64,000 bases of DNA from an uncultured Prevotella sp. (GCA_905236755.1 CAJOCR010000010.1:1-64000); one strand, 5' to 3'. Counted from the stretch's first letter, positions 53,055 through 63,421 are shown. The notes: generated by a model not told the origin, from the letters alone. Translations and numbers: made by a program.

Positions 53055-54524
53055 TTACAATGCTGCTGACGCAGCATCAATCCAACCATATACTACACTG
53101 CAGAAACCAAAGAGGATGATACCTGCTGTGCAGATGGCAAGAGCAAGACGAGTGCTCACATTGCTACGGAAAGTAGGAAGTGGAGCATCGTTGTGCTTGA
53201 TAAACATTGCCTTCACGATGAGCAGATAGTAGTAGAGTGAGATAACGGTATTTACCAAAGCAATGAATACTACTGAATAAGACAGTGCACCAATGCCTGA
53301 ATCTATACTCATACCCTTTACTGCTGCCATGAACACGAAGAACTTGCTGAACATACCTGCAAATGGTGGAATACCACCAAGCGAGAAGAGTGCAAGTGTG
53401 AGAAGGAAGGCAAGGCGTGGGTTGGTGTTATAAAGTCCGTTGTAGCTGTTGATTTCAACAGTACCATTGTTATGCTCCTCAACAGCACTAATCACTGTGA
53501 ACACAGACATGTTAGCCACGATGTAGATAAGTACATAGAAGCTAAGTGCTGTAACACTCATAGTGTTGTTGCCAACGATAGCCAAAACGATGTAACCTGC
53601 CTGTGAGATTGAACTGAATGCCATGAAACGCTTCAGATCGCTCTGACGGATTGCAAAGAGGTTGGCGATGGTGATTGACAATACAACAACTACGAAGAGC
53701 AAATACTGCCAGTACTCGGTTACTGGTGCGAACACCTTCATAAGGATTGCTGCAAGTGTGAATGCTGCTGCACCCTTAGAAACAACGCTAAGATAACCTG
53801 TAACGGTAGTAGGAGCACCCTGATAGGTGTCGGCTGTCCAGAAGTGGAATGGTACGAGAGAAATCTTGAAACCAAGTCCGCTGAAGAAGAACACCATACC
53901 CATGATTACCATAGGTGTTGCCTCAAGACGTGTTACTACATCTTCGAAATAAAGAGTACCTGTAGCACCATAGATGAAGCTAATACCGAAAAGCATTACA
54001 CCACTTGAGAATGTAGCGGTAAGGATGAACTTAGCGGCTGCCTCAGCGCTGTTGTGACGATACTTGTCAAGACCAACAAGACATGCCATTGGTACTGATG
54101 CCATTTCAAGACCAAGGAAGAACAAGAGGAAGTGGTTAGCACTTACCATTACGTTCATACCAAGGAGGGTTGAGATGACAAGAAGATAGAACTCACCTTC
54201 TTTGAAAGAGGTGTCCTCACGGAGCATCCACTCACGACTCTGAATAAGTACTATGAGAGTACCGAAGGCAAGGATAGTCTTGATAACACCTACTGCAGCA
54301 TTTGTGTAGTACATACCACCGAATGTGGTGGCTGCCTCAGGAGTGCCTATGTTAAGCAACAGATGTGCAGTAAGCAAAACGCAGACAAGAGGATTGAACC
54401 ACTTGCGTGGTGCATCGCCAGGTTTTGTGGCGGTAAAGAAGTCTGCAATGAAGACGATAAGCAGAAGTGCTGTCAAAGATACTTCTGGTATCATATTGAG
54501 AAATTGACTATAATCGATATTCAT
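53055..54524 (-). CDS. nuoN: NADH-quinone oxidoreductase-type subunit N
   Basis: Proton-pumping antiporter-like membrane subunit of complex I, 489 aa, about 14 helices. The Mrp-type core has [25 protein letters not shown] (with Glu) and [29 protein letters not shown] with the conserved Lys/His residues and [22 protein letters not shown]. It is the last gene of the nuoA-N operon, 29 bases after nuoM. Length and motifs are normal. Confidence 0.97.
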   Translation of the reverse strand: MNIDYSQFLNMIPEVSLTALLLIVFIADFFTATKPGDAPRKWFNPLVCVLLTAHLLLNIGTPEAATTFGGMYYTNAAVGVIKTILAFGTLIVLIQSREWMLREDTSFKEGEFYLLVISTLLGMNVMVSANHFLLFFLGLEMASVPMACLVGLDKYRHNSAEAAAKFILTATFSSGVMLFGISFIYGATGTLYFEDVVTRLEATPMVIMGMVFFFSGLGFKISLVPFHFWTADTYQGAPTTVTGYLSVVSKGAAAFTLAAILMKVFAPVTEYWQYLLFVVVVLSITIANLFAIRQSDLKRFMAFSSISQAGYIVLAIVGNNTMSVTALSFYVLIYIVANMSVFTVISAVEEHNNGTVEINSYNGLYNTNPRLAFLLTLALFSLGGIPPFAGMFSKFFVFMAAVKGMSIDSGIGALSYSVVFIALVNTVISLYYYLLIVKAMFIKHNDAPLPTFRSNVSTRLALAICTAGIILFGFCSVVYGWIDAASAAL

Positions 54525-54553
54525 AATTTCTAATCTTTATTTTTAATCTTACA

Positions 54554-56059
54554 TTACAGAGCTGCTACAGTAGCAGGGTTCAAAATATGACCAATGATTG
54601 GTGCTACGGCGTCAACAATAACATTCTGGAAGAAGAGTGGGAACATACCCAAACCTGCTACACAGAAAATCAAACCACCGATAGCGAAGCGCTCATCCCA
54701 TGTTGCATCGTGAAGTTCGTAGAACTTTGGATTTGGTACTTTCTGAAAAAGAATCTTACCTACAACACGAAGGATGTAAACAGCTGTTACTACAATAGAG
54801 GTTGTTGCGATGATGGTACATACACGATGGAAGGTATCGCCATTCTCGAAAGAACCTACGAAGATGGTCATCTCGGCAACGAAACCAGAGAAACCTGGCA
54901 AACCGAGGTTAGCAAGACCAGCAACAACGTATGATACTGAGAGGAATGGGATGATCTTCATCAAACCACCAAGATAGCGTACATCACGTGTACCTGCGCG
55001 GTGATAGATCATACCAATACATGCGAAGAAGAGAGCTGTCATCAAACCGTGTGAAAGCATCTGAAGCACAGCACCTGTGATAGCAGTCTGAGTCATCATA
55101 AGAAGAGCAAACAACACCATACCACAGTGTGAAACTGAAGAGTAAGCATTGATATACTTAAGGTCTGTCTGTACACAAGCAGAAAGCGCACCATATACTA
55201 CTGAACATGTTGTGAGGATAAGGAATATCCAAGAAAGCTGCTGAGCAGCCTCAGGCAACAAGTACATAGCAATACGGAAACAACCGTAACCACCAAGCTT
55301 CATCAATACACCTGCGTGAAGCATAGATACTGCTGTAGGCGCAGAAGCGTGACCGTCAGGAGACCATGTATGGAATGGGAACAAAGCTCCGAGGATACCG
55401 AATCCAATGAAGATGAATGGGAAGAATACCTTCTGAATGTGAACAGGGATATTATGAAGAGCTGCAATGGCATTGACATTCATTGTGGTAGCACCACTGA
55501 AGTAGTAGATACCAAGAATACCAATGATCAAAAGTGCAGAACCACCCATGAGCATGAGAGTAAGCTTCATAGCAGAATATTCCTTTGCTCCTGTACCCCA
55601 TACACCAATAAGCAGATACATTGGGATAAGAGCAACCTCATAGAACATGAACATGGTGAACATATCTACTGAGATGAAGAAGCCAAATACACCAATGCTA
55701 AGAAGAACAAACCAAAGGAAGTATTCCTTCTTCATTGGCTCAAGCTGCCATGAAGCAAATGTACCGGTGAAAACGATTACTGCACTCAGAAGAATCATTA
55801 CTACTGATATGCCATCGACACCTACACTATAACAAATGTTCAGAGGAGCAAACCATGGAATGCTGTAAGCAAAAAGCATCTGGTCGGTATTGCCTGCATT
55901 GCGCATCTGAACGAAAGCGATGGTAAGCCAGATAGCAAGACCAAGCAAACAGCTGGCACCAACTACCATCACACCACGAACCTGATTGTCGTTCTTTGAA
56001 AGCCAAAGACCAACAAGCATCAGCAGTGGGATTACGACGAATAATGTTAATATACTCAT
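54554..56059 (-). CDS. nuoM: NADH-quinone oxidoreductase-type subunit M
   Basis: Antiporter-like proton channel subunit, 501 aa. The start at 56059 gives MSILTLFVVIPLLMLVG, the usual N-terminal helix; the longer upstream frame overlaps nuoL. FMFYEVALIPMYLLIGVWG carries the conserved membrane Glu and ALFPFHTWSPDGHASAPTAVSMLHAGVLMKLGGYG the Lys/His channel residues. LKYINAYSSVSHCG follows. It lies 23 bases after nuoL. Confidence 0.97.
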   Translation of the reverse strand: MSILTLFVVIPLLMLVGLWLSKNDNQVRGVMVVGASCLLGLAIWLTIAFVQMRNAGNTDQMLFAYSIPWFAPLNICYSVGVDGISVVMILLSAVIVFTGTFASWQLEPMKKEYFLWFVLLSIGVFGFFISVDMFTMFMFYEVALIPMYLLIGVWGTGAKEYSAMKLTLMLMGGSALLIIGILGIYYFSGATTMNVNAIAALHNIPVHIQKVFFPFIFIGFGILGALFPFHTWSPDGHASAPTAVSMLHAGVLMKLGGYGCFRIAMYLLPEAAQQLSWIFLILTTCSVVYGALSACVQTDLKYINAYSSVSHCGMVLFALLMMTQTAITGAVLQMLSHGLMTALFFACIGMIYHRAGTRDVRYLGGLMKIIPFLSVSYVVAGLANLGLPGFSGFVAEMTIFVGSFENGDTFHRVCTIIATTSIVVTAVYILRVVGKILFQKVPNPKFYELHDATWDERFAIGGLIFCVAGLGMFPLFFQNVIVDAVAPIIGHILNPATVAAL

Positions 56060-56082
56060 TTTGTAATATTCAAATGTTGAAA

Positions 56083-58077
56083 TTATAATAAGATGCAAAG
56101 CAGGAATACGGTGAGAGCTACAGTACCCATGAGGAACCATGATGCGTAAGAACGAACATCACCACTCTGCCATGGACGAAGAGTCTCGCCAGCTTCCTGA
56201 GTACCCCATGCTGCAAAGTTGAAAGTACCGTCGATAACGTGACGATCGAACCATGCTATAGGCATAGAGAAGCAACGGAACACAATCTTATGGGTGAAGA
56301 ACTGCCATGCGTTGTCGATATAGAAACGCTGGAGTGCTGCTTCATGAAGCTTAGGCATCTTGCGCTTAAGCATATCTGGAACAGGATTCTCACCACTCTT
56401 ATACATCCAGGTTGACAAACCGATACCTACAAGAGCAACAACAATTGAAACCCAAGCTACTGAAGGCCATGTCCAGATAGCAAATGTCTGGATTGCGATA
56501 TCCTCGGCTGCACCATCGAGAGACACGAAGTGACCAAAAGGAATAAGACCGCAAAGACAACCTACAATACAGAGGAACACAAGTGGTCCCCACATGATAG
56601 CAGGAACTTCCTGTGGCTTACGACGATTCTCAGGATCTGCCTCATAGTATGACTTACCCCAGAAGATTACGTAATAGAGACGGAACATATAGAATGCTGT
56701 CATACCTGATACCAATGTCATGAACCAACCAAGGGCTGGAGAGAAATGGAAACAAGCTGCTACGATCTCATCCTTAGAGAAGAAACCAGAGAAAGGTGGA
56801 ATACCTGAGATACAAAGACATGCCAAGAAGAAACACCAGTTAGTGATTGGCATGTACTTATGAAGTCCGCCCATATAGTCCTTGAAGTTGCTGCCGATGA
56901 TAACGATGATAGCACCAGAGCAAAGGAACAACAGAGCCTTGAACATTGCATGTGTGAAGAGGTGGAACATGGCTGCCATATAACCTACACTACCCTCGCC
57001 TTCCATAGCTGTGCAAACACCAAGTGCCACAAGCATATAGGCAATCTGAGAGATGGTAGAGAAAGCAAGACCACGCTTGATATCACGCTGAGTACAAGCT
57101 ACAGCTGCTGCATAGAAAGCAGTGAAGGCAGCAATGTAAGCAACGTAATGCAAAGTTTCAGGAGCATACTTCAACCAAATAGGCATCAATGAAGCAACCT
57201 GGAATACACCAGCAACAACCATAGTTGCAGCATGAATAAGAGCTGATACAGGTGTTGGACCTTCCATAGCATCTGGCAACCAGATGTGGAGAGGGAACAT
57301 TGCTGACTTACCAGCACCACCAATGAACATCAAGAAGAGAGCCACTGGAAGTATTGATGCTGCCATAGGCAAACGATCTGCGATTGTTGGATCGGCATTC
57401 AAGTCGAAGTTGAAAGTACCTACATAGAAGCTATAGAACAGAATACCGATAAGGAAGAACAAATCGGCAAAACGTGTTACGATGAATGCCTTCTTAGAAG
57501 CGTGTACGGCAGCATGCTTTGGATAGTAGAAGCCGATGAGCAGGTAAGAGCAAACACCTACAAGCTCCCAGAACATATACATCTGGAAAATGTTGGTAGC
57601 AACAACAAGACCTAACATAGACATGGTGAAGAGAGAAAGGAAAGCATAGAAACGCTGGAAACCTTTCTCGTAGCCCTCTACCTCGTAGTGCTCATCGCGC
57701 TCAGCCATATAGCCAAGAGAATAGATATGCACCATTGTGCTTACTGTTGTAATTACAACAAGCATCATCACGCTGATAGGAGTAAGACGGAAACCGAGGT
57801 TGAATGTCAACTCTGTACCGAAAAGAGGAGCCTTACCAAAGTCGAGCCATGTGAAGTCGAATGCTGTGACTGTAGGATACAGGCCTGTAGCAGCATCTCT
57901 TCCTATAGCGAAGAAATACTCATAGGCTGTATAGAGAGAAAGAAGCCATAGTGTGCCGAGAACGGTAGTACCAATGGTGAAAGCTACTTTCTCTTTCATC
58001 TTCATACCACAGAGACCGAGCACTAAGAAGCTCAGGAAAGGCAGAAGAAGTATTAAAAATGAATAACTGTATTCCAT
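56083..58077 (-). CDS. nuoL: NADH-quinone oxidoreductase-type subunit L
   Basis: Largest antiporter-like subunit, 664 aa. The central channel segment WELVGVCSYLLIGFYYPKHAAVHASKKAFIVTRFAD has the key Glu. KSAMFPLHIWLPDAMEGPTPVSALIHAATMVVAG and KRGLAFSTISQIAYMLVALG are diagnostic. The C-terminus carries the lateral amphipathic helix region and a final membrane anchor (SYASWFLMGTVALTVFLLCILL). nuoK ends 5 bases upstream. Confidence 0.97.
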   Translation of the reverse strand: MEYSYSFLILLLPFLSFLVLGLCGMKMKEKVAFTIGTTVLGTLWLLSLYTAYEYFFAIGRDAATGLYPTVTAFDFTWLDFGKAPLFGTELTFNLGFRLTPISVMMLVVITTVSTMVHIYSLGYMAERDEHYEVEGYEKGFQRFYAFLSLFTMSMLGLVVATNIFQMYMFWELVGVCSYLLIGFYYPKHAAVHASKKAFIVTRFADLFFLIGILFYSFYVGTFNFDLNADPTIADRLPMAASILPVALFLMFIGGAGKSAMFPLHIWLPDAMEGPTPVSALIHAATMVVAGVFQVASLMPIWLKYAPETLHYVAYIAAFTAFYAAAVACTQRDIKRGLAFSTISQIAYMLVALGVCTAMEGEGSVGYMAAMFHLFTHAMFKALLFLCSGAIIVIIGSNFKDYMGGLHKYMPITNWCFFLACLCISGIPPFSGFFSKDEIVAACFHFSPALGWFMTLVSGMTAFYMFRLYYVIFWGKSYYEADPENRRKPQEVPAIMWGPLVFLCIVGCLCGLIPFGHFVSLDGAAEDIAIQTFAIWTWPSVAWVSIVVALVGIGLSTWMYKSGENPVPDMLKRKMPKLHEAALQRFYIDNAWQFFTHKIVFRCFSMPIAWFDRHVIDGTFNFAAWGTQEAGETLRPWQSGDVRSYASWFLMGTVALTVFLLCILL

Positions 58078-58082
58078 TGTTT

Positions 58083-58391
58083 TTAGAATTTCATGTTTTC
58101 AATACTGTTCACCTGATCACTGTGATAGTTGCGGTAAACATTAATAATAATAGCCAATGCAACGGCTGTTTCGGCAGCACTTACTCCAATAGAGAACAAG
58201 GTGAAGAACATTCCCTCCATCTGTCCAGGGAAGAGCATACGATTGAAAACTGCGAAGTTAAGATCGACAGAGTTCAACACAAGCTCAATAGAGATAAGCA
58301 TTGCAACAAGGTTACGACGTGTAACGAAACCGAATACACCCAAGAAGAACAACATAGTGCTAAGGGCGATAAAATATTCTACAGGAATCAT
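58083..58391 (-). CDS. nuoK: NADH-quinone oxidoreductase-type subunit K
   Basis: Membrane subunit of 102 aa with three helices. The ATG at 58391 gives MIPVEYFIALSTMLFFLGVFGF; the upstream frame is inside nuoJ. The two conserved membrane Glu residues are in LISIELVLNSVDLNF and SAAETAVALAIII. Its ATG overlaps the nuoJ TGA by 4 bases. Confidence 0.97.
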   Translation of the reverse strand: MIPVEYFIALSTMLFFLGVFGFVTRRNLVAMLISIELVLNSVDLNFAVFNRMLFPGQMEGMFFTLFSIGVSAAETAVALAIIINVYRNYHSDQVNSIENMKF

Positions 58392-58909
58392 TTGTTGTCC
58401 TCCTTTCTTGCAATCATGATGCCACCAACGATACATGCCAACAAGAAGAGAGAGATGAACTCGAATGGAAGCACATAACCATACTTTTCGCTACCTACGA
58501 GAGCCTCACCAATCTGCTGCATTGGTACCTCAACATCAGCCAACTGAGCGGCATTGTTAATGAATGAATTCTTAATTAATACTGCACCTACTACTACAAG
58601 GCCAAGCACAGAAACGATAACGCCCTGACAAACACGTGAACCCTTGAAACGTTCTACGAGATTCTGAAGAGCATGCTTGTTAACAAGCTGGATAGCAAAC
58701 ATATACATTACTGTGATACCACCAGCATAAACTGAAATCTGAGCTGCACCAAGGAAAGTGTAGTCGAGCAGGAAATAGATGCCTGCAACTCCAAAGAGCA
58801 CGAACAGCAAGAATGTAGCTGCACGCATGATGCTCTTAGTCATCACACACATCACGGCTGAACCAAGAATGACTACAGCCAAGATGATAAACATTACTAA
58901 ATTTGCCAT
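58388..58909 (-). CDS. nuoJ: NADH-quinone oxidoreductase-type subunit J
   Basis: Membrane subunit of 173 aa with five helices. LFVLFGVAGIYFLLDYTFLGAAQISVYAGGITVMYMFAIQL is the NuoJ signature (the helix with a pi-bulge). A charged loop VNKHALQNLVERF and two C-terminal helices follow. It overlaps nuoK and sits 6 bases after nuoI. Confidence 0.96.
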   Translation of the reverse strand: MANLVMFIILAVVILGSAVMCVMTKSIMRAATFLLFVLFGVAGIYFLLDYTFLGAAQISVYAGGITVMYMFAIQLVNKHALQNLVERFKGSRVCQGVIVSVLGLVVVGAVLIKNSFINNAAQLADVEVPMQQIGEALVGSEKYGYVLPFEFISLFLLACIVGGIMIARKEDNK

Positions 58910-58915
58910 AACCGA

Positions 58916-59485
58916 TTACTTGGTTTTTGTATTAAACTTACCGATTGTCAGTGGAGCACCACCATTGATAAGGTTAGGAAGACTACCGCCCTCATAAACC
59001 TCTTTGTCAAGATGGAGTTCAAGCTGTGAACGATCGAATACAGAATTCTCGAAATCGTTTGTAAATTCGATAGCATCGAAGTTACAAGCATTAACACAGA
59101 GTTGACAGAACATACAGTCACCGAGATCATAGAGATAATCGTCGAGAACCTTTTTCTTTTTGCCATCCTCAAGTGTTTCCATGTGAGCTGTGATGCGAAT
59201 GGTGTCGTTAGGACAAGACTTCTCACACATTGTACAAGCTGTACACTTATAGTCGCCAACCTTAAGACCACGTGCCTGAATCTTAGCATCCTGCAGGTCT
59301 TCTTCGGTAACACGCTTGAATACAAGACGTCCACGGTGGCGCTTAGCTACATGAAGTGTTGTTTTGCGGTTTTCTGGATACTGCTCAGTGCTCTTTGGTG
59401 TGAAGTATTCCTTCATGGTAATCTTCAAACCTGTTGCAAGAGTCTTTACAGCAGCTCCAATTTCACCGAAATATGAATTTGACAT
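58916..59485 (-). CDS. nuoI: NADH-quinone oxidoreductase-type subunit I
   Basis: Peripheral subunit of 189 aa with two [4Fe-4S] clusters (N6a/N6b) passing electrons to NuoB. First cluster motif C81-xx-C84-xx-C87-xxx-C91-P. Second cluster motif C124-xx-C127-xx-C130-xxx-C134-N, where the usual Pro after the last Cys is replaced by Asn. An amphipathic N-terminal region attaches it to the membrane. It lies between nuoH (18 bases) and nuoJ (6 bases). Confidence 0.97.
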   Translation of the reverse strand: MSNSYFGEIGAAVKTLATGLKITMKEYFTPKSTEQYPENRKTTLHVAKRHRGRLVFKRVTEEDLQDAKIQARGLKVGDYKCTACTMCEKSCPNDTIRITAHMETLEDGKKKKVLDDYLYDLGDCMFCQLCVNACNFDAIEFTNDFENSVFDRSQLELHLDKEVYEGGSLPNLINGGAPLTIGKFNTKTK

Positions 59486-59503
59486 ATTATTATTTCTTTT
59501 ATT

Positions 59504-60589
59504 TTAGAATGTTAAACCGAATGCTACACAAGCAGTCATAGCAACCAATGTGATAAGCATCAGAGGCATGAGATATTTCCACTCAAGCTGCAGAATCTGG
59601 TCGATACGAAGACGTGGGAATGTCCAACGTACCCACATAAGAACCCATACAATAAGAAGGGTCTTTCCTGCCATCCAAACAAAACCAGGAATAAGATTCA
59701 TGATGTTGTCGAATGCCTCAATACCAATGTTAAGAGGTGCCCAACCACCAAGGAATACGGTTGCAGCAAGACCTGAGATAACAACAAGGTTAAGGTACTC
59801 TGCAAGATAGAAATAACCAAAGCCCATACCAGAATACTCAGTGTGGTAACCAGCAGTAAGCTCACTCTCTGCCTCGGCAAGGTCGAAAGGACCACGGTTT
59901 GCTTCTGCATTACCAGCAATAAGGAATACAAAGAAAGCGATGATTGCTGGGATGTGGCCCTGAATGATGAGCCAGTTCCAAGGACCTGTCTGAGCGGTAA
60001 CGATGTCGCTGAGCTGCATACTGCCACAAAGCACAACAGCTGTGATGAGACAAAGACCGAGAGACATCTCGTAAGAAACCATCTGTACTGCACCACGCAT
60101 AGCTGATACTACAGAATACTTATTGTTACTACCCCATCCTGCAAGGACAACACCAAGAACACCAATAGAGCTGATGGCTGTTACCATGAAGATGCCGACA
60201 TTGAAGTCGAGAACGGCAGCACCCTTGTTCCAAGGAAGGAAAGAGAATGTGCCAACAGAAGCAACGATGGTGAGCAATGGAGCAAGTGCATAGAGCATCT
60301 TGTCTGAACGATCAACACCGAAGATCTCTTTGATCAACATCTTGAGAACGTCGGCCATAACCTGGAAGATACCCCAAGGACCTACACGCATAGGGCCAAG
60401 ACGACACTGGAAGTAGGCGCAGACCTTACGCTCAAAGAAAATCATGAACATGGCGATGAGGGCATAGAGTGTGAGCACAATAGCACCTACAACAACACAT
60501 TCAATGAGGATTGACCAGAAATCTCCCAAACCGAGAGTCTGACGAAGAAGACTGTCAAACCATTGTGTAACTATAGAAAAATCAAACAT
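59504..60589 (-). CDS. nuoH: NADH-quinone oxidoreductase-type subunit H
   Basis: Membrane subunit at the junction of the two arms, forming part of the quinone channel; 361 aa, eight or more helices. FFERKVCAYFQCRLGPMRVGPWGIFQVMADVLKMLIKE is the signature quinone-site loop, and FDLAEAESELTAGYHTEYSGMGFGYFYLAEY carries the conserved Glu cluster. It lies 21 bases after nuoCD. The N-terminal DFSIVTQWFDSLL leader is typical. Confidence 0.97.
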   Translation of the reverse strand: MFDFSIVTQWFDSLLRQTLGLGDFWSILIECVVVGAIVLTLYALIAMFMIFFERKVCAYFQCRLGPMRVGPWGIFQVMADVLKMLIKEIFGVDRSDKMLYALAPLLTIVASVGTFSFLPWNKGAAVLDFNVGIFMVTAISSIGVLGVVLAGWGSNNKYSVVSAMRGAVQMVSYEMSLGLCLITAVVLCGSMQLSDIVTAQTGPWNWLIIQGHIPAIIAFFVFLIAGNAEANRGPFDLAEAESELTAGYHTEYSGMGFGYFYLAEYLNLVVISGLAATVFLGGWAPLNIGIEAFDNIMNLIPGFVWMAGKTLLIVWVLMWVRWTFPRLRIDQILQLEWKYLMPLMLITLVAMTACVAFGLTF

Positions 60590-60610
60590 AATTGATTTAT
60601 AATTTTAAAA

Positions 60611-62185
60611 TTAACGATCCAAATCAGGAATTACGAAGTCGATAGAAGCACCTGTTGCTACAAGGTCAGCAATCTTCTGTCCCTTAAGCATCTTGTCGAA
60701 TGCAGCAGCAAGGGTAAGACCCATTGGGCGCATCTTAACACGATAAGGACTCTTATCACCACGACTCTCGAGGTAAACACCGAACTCGCCGGCACCACCT
60801 TCAACAGAGAACCACCACTGTCCCTCAGGAAGTTTGATGATTGGCTTCTGCTTGATATAATACTCACCTTCTGGGATATTATCAATAAGCTGCTCAATGA
60901 TATTGAGACTCTGATAAATCTCGTTGATGTGAATCATATAACGCTCCATAGAGTCAGCACCTGTACCTGTGATTTCCTTCCACTCTACCTTGTCATACAT
61001 GTCGTAAGGATGATTCTTACGAACATCGTTATGCCAACCAGCTGCACGACCAGCAGGACCTGTAACACCATAGTTGATACAATCCTCAAGGTTCATGTAA
61101 CCACAACCCTCAAGACGCTTATGAGTAATAACATTATCACCAAAGACATCGAGGTATTCCTGAACCATTGGACGCATGTACTTGCAGAATGCCTTAACGT
61201 TCTCTACGAAGTTTGGATCGATATCATCCTGCAAACCACCTATTCTATAATAGTTCTGGATAAGACGGCCACCAGTTGTTTCCTCCATAACGTTGAGCAA
61301 ATGTTCACGGTCACGCATGCAGTAAAGGAACGCTGTCAAAGCTGAGAGGTCCTGTGCACATGTACCAAGGAACAACAAGTGGTTATCAATACGCTGAAGC
61401 TCATCCATGATTGTACGAATGTACTTGATGCGATCATTAAGTTCTACACCAAGAGCCTCCTCAATAACGCCTACAAGAGCGTGACGATGATGCATAGCGC
61501 AAAGATAGTTCAAACGATCGGTCAAAGCCAAAGTCTGTGGATAGGTCATATTCTCCATCATCTTCTCAAGACCACGATGGATGTAGCCAAGATGTGGATA
61601 GATATGCTTTACTGTCTCACCATCAACAACTGTCTGCAAACGGAGCACACCGTGCATTGATGGGTGGTTAGGACCGAAGTTTATAACGTAATCGTCTTCA
61701 TCGAAGAGACGATGCTTTGTTTCTACAAGTTTACCATCCTCTGTGAGGTTCCACTCTGAAGTCCAGTCTGATTCTGGTTCGTCAGTCATTGGGAACTTGT
61801 TCTTCTCAGGACTCATATCGAAGTCCTTACGAAGAGGATAGCCCTCAAAATCATTACGCATAAACAGACGACGCATATCTGGGTGACCCAAGAACTTGAT
61901 ACCGAAGAAATCAAATACCTCGCGCTCAAGAAGGTTTACGTCTGCCCAAACATGATAAATAGATGGGATTACATAATCCTCACCTACTTTCTTTGCAAGC
62001 TGCTTAACGCTGATTCGCTCGTGTGTCTGTGTATTTTCAAGAATGTAGATACATCCCAGGCCTTCTTCTTCACCGAAGTCCTCACCAATAATGGTAATAA
62101 GATAGTCGAAATGCTTCTCATTCTTCAACTTCTTCATCTCTGCGAGGAAGTTGTCAAAACCGAATTCAATATTTTCTAATTTCAT
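60611..62185 (-). CDS. nuoCD: Fused NADH-quinone oxidoreductase-type subunit C/D
   Basis: Single protein of 524 aa combining NuoC (residues 1 to about 135: GCIYILENTQTHERISVKQLAK, EVFDFFGIKFLGHPDMRRLFMRNDFEGYPLRKD) and NuoD (about 155-524). NuoD lines the quinone pocket; HPSMHGVLRLQ, HPHLGYIHRGLEKMMENM and GVTGPAGRAAG are diagnostic, and the end reads GASIDFVIPDLDR. The fusion is known in several phyla including Bacteroidetes. NuoC here is shorter than the E. coli domain. Confidence 0.97.
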   Translation of the reverse strand: MKLENIEFGFDNFLAEMKKLKNEKHFDYLITIIGEDFGEEEGLGCIYILENTQTHERISVKQLAKKVGEDYVIPSIYHVWADVNLLEREVFDFFGIKFLGHPDMRRLFMRNDFEGYPLRKDFDMSPEKNKFPMTDEPESDWTSEWNLTEDGKLVETKHRLFDEDDYVINFGPNHPSMHGVLRLQTVVDGETVKHIYPHLGYIHRGLEKMMENMTYPQTLALTDRLNYLCAMHHRHALVGVIEEALGVELNDRIKYIRTIMDELQRIDNHLLFLGTCAQDLSALTAFLYCMRDREHLLNVMEETTGGRLIQNYYRIGGLQDDIDPNFVENVKAFCKYMRPMVQEYLDVFGDNVITHKRLEGCGYMNLEDCINYGVTGPAGRAAGWHNDVRKNHPYDMYDKVEWKEITGTGADSMERYMIHINEIYQSLNIIEQLIDNIPEGEYYIKQKPIIKLPEGQWWFSVEGGAGEFGVYLESRGDKSPYRVKMRPMGLTLAAAFDKMLKGQKIADLVATGASIDFVIPDLDR

Positions 62186-62196
62186 TTTCTCGTACC

Positions 62197-62955
62197 TTAT
62201 TTATTTACATTCTGTTCGCTTTCGTTGAGTTGAGCAAGCTCTTCAGCCAAAGCCTCTACCTGTTCCTTTGTTGGAGCACCTGTTACCATGATTGGTTTCT
62301 TGTTACCAATCTTCTCACCTGAGAAGTTCTCGTTAGAAAGACCATGGAGACCACCGAGCTTCATACTCTCTGCCTTTTCCTCTGCTGTCATCTTATGATT
62401 AGCACCACCAAAGAACTTCTCAACCTTTACCTTACGCTGCAACTGCATCATACCGTAAAGAATTGCCTCTGGACGTGGAGGACAACCAGGGATATAAACA
62501 TCAACAGGGACAAGCTCGTCAATACCGCGCACTACATTGTAGCTCTTCTTGAAAGGGCCACCTGAGATGGTACATCCACCTACAGCAACAACATACTTAG
62601 GCTCGGCCATTTCATCATAAAGACGCTTAAAAACAGGCGCCATCTTGTTGGTAATGGTACCAGCACACATGATGAGGTCGGCCTGACGTGCAGAGTTACG
62701 AGTAACCTCGAAACCAAAACGTGAGAAGTCATAACGTGCACAACCTACAGCCATAAACTCGATACCACAGCATGAAGTACCGAAAGTGAGTGACCACAGC
62801 GAGTTGCTTCGTCCCCAGTTGATAGCCTGATCAAGACTACCGAGAACTACGTTTACTCCACCTTCATTAAGTTCGTTGGCAATGTTCTCGAGAGTTTTAT
62901 TATCCTTAAACTCGTCGTAAGGAATACTCTTGATGTGTGGTTTTCTTACTTCCAT
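62197..62955 (-). CDS. nuoB: NADH-quinone oxidoreductase-type subunit B
   Basis: Peripheral subunit holding the N2 [4Fe-4S] cluster that reduces quinone; 252 aa. Ligands are the tandem Cys62-Cys63 (FGTSCCGIEFMAVGC) plus the Cys of VGGCTISGG and IPGCPPRPEA. The start at 62955 is chosen because AGGAG lies 8 bases upstream; an earlier ATG at 62976 would overlap nuoA further. The protein has about 60 extra residues after the core (KKPIMVTGAPTKEQVEALAEEL), longer than E. coli NuoB (220 aa). It overlaps nuoA by 10 bases. Confidence 0.95.
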   Translation of the reverse strand: MEVRKPHIKSIPYDEFKDNKTLENIANELNEGGVNVVLGSLDQAINWGRSNSLWSLTFGTSCCGIEFMAVGCARYDFSRFGFEVTRNSARQADLIMCAGTITNKMAPVFKRLYDEMAEPKYVVAVGGCTISGGPFKKSYNVVRGIDELVPVDVYIPGCPPRPEAILYGMMQLQRKVKVEKFFGGANHKMTAEEKAESMKLGGLHGLSNENFSGEKIGNKKPIMVTGAPTKEQVEALAEELAQLNESEQNVNK

Positions 62956-63299
62956 TCCAACGCTCCTTTCCGCCATGCATAAGCAAGGCCTAATACCAAT
63001 ACCACCAGAAAGAAACCAATGCTGATAAGAGCAAGTGGTCCAAACTGCTTAACTACTACTGCCCATGGATACAGGAAAACAGTCTCGATGTCGAACATCA
63101 GGAAAAGGATAGCAAAGAGATAGTAACCAACATGCAGAGGCATCCAACTGCTTCCGCGTGTAGGAATACCACACTCAAAAGGCTCACCTTTTACCGGATT
63201 GTAAGAACGAGGACCGATAAGTTTAGCAACGACAAAAGCGCCGACTACCAAAACTACCGCCGTGAGCAATACGGTAATAAACAATGTAAAAAAACTCAT
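62946..63299 (-). CDS. nuoA: NADH-quinone oxidoreductase-type subunit A
   Basis: Small membrane subunit of 117 aa with three helices, first gene of the operon. PRSYNPVKGEPFECGIPTRGSSW holds the conserved loop Cys, and AILFLMFDIETVFLYPWAV is the signature second helix with its Asp/Glu pair. The start MSFFTLFITVLLTAVVL is standard. Confidence 0.97.
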   Translation of the reverse strand: MSFFTLFITVLLTAVVLVVGAFVVAKLIGPRSYNPVKGEPFECGIPTRGSSWMPLHVGYYLFAILFLMFDIETVFLYPWAVVVKQFGPLALISIGFFLVVLVLGLAYAWRKGALEWK

Positions 63300-63341
63300 A
63301 AAAAATTATAACGTTATTATATATTATGCAATTTTGCGATG

Positions 63342-63349
63342 CAAAGATA
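63342..63349 (-). promoter_or_regulatory. -7 box of the nuo operon
   Basis: TATCTTTG on the minus strand, 43 bases before the nuoA ATG (63299). No clear -33 box. Confidence 0.6.
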
Positions 63350-63421
63350 GCAATTTATTTGGTATTAGAATAGGAAAATATAAAAAAATACAATATTAGT
63401 TTGTGAGTTTGTAATATAAGA

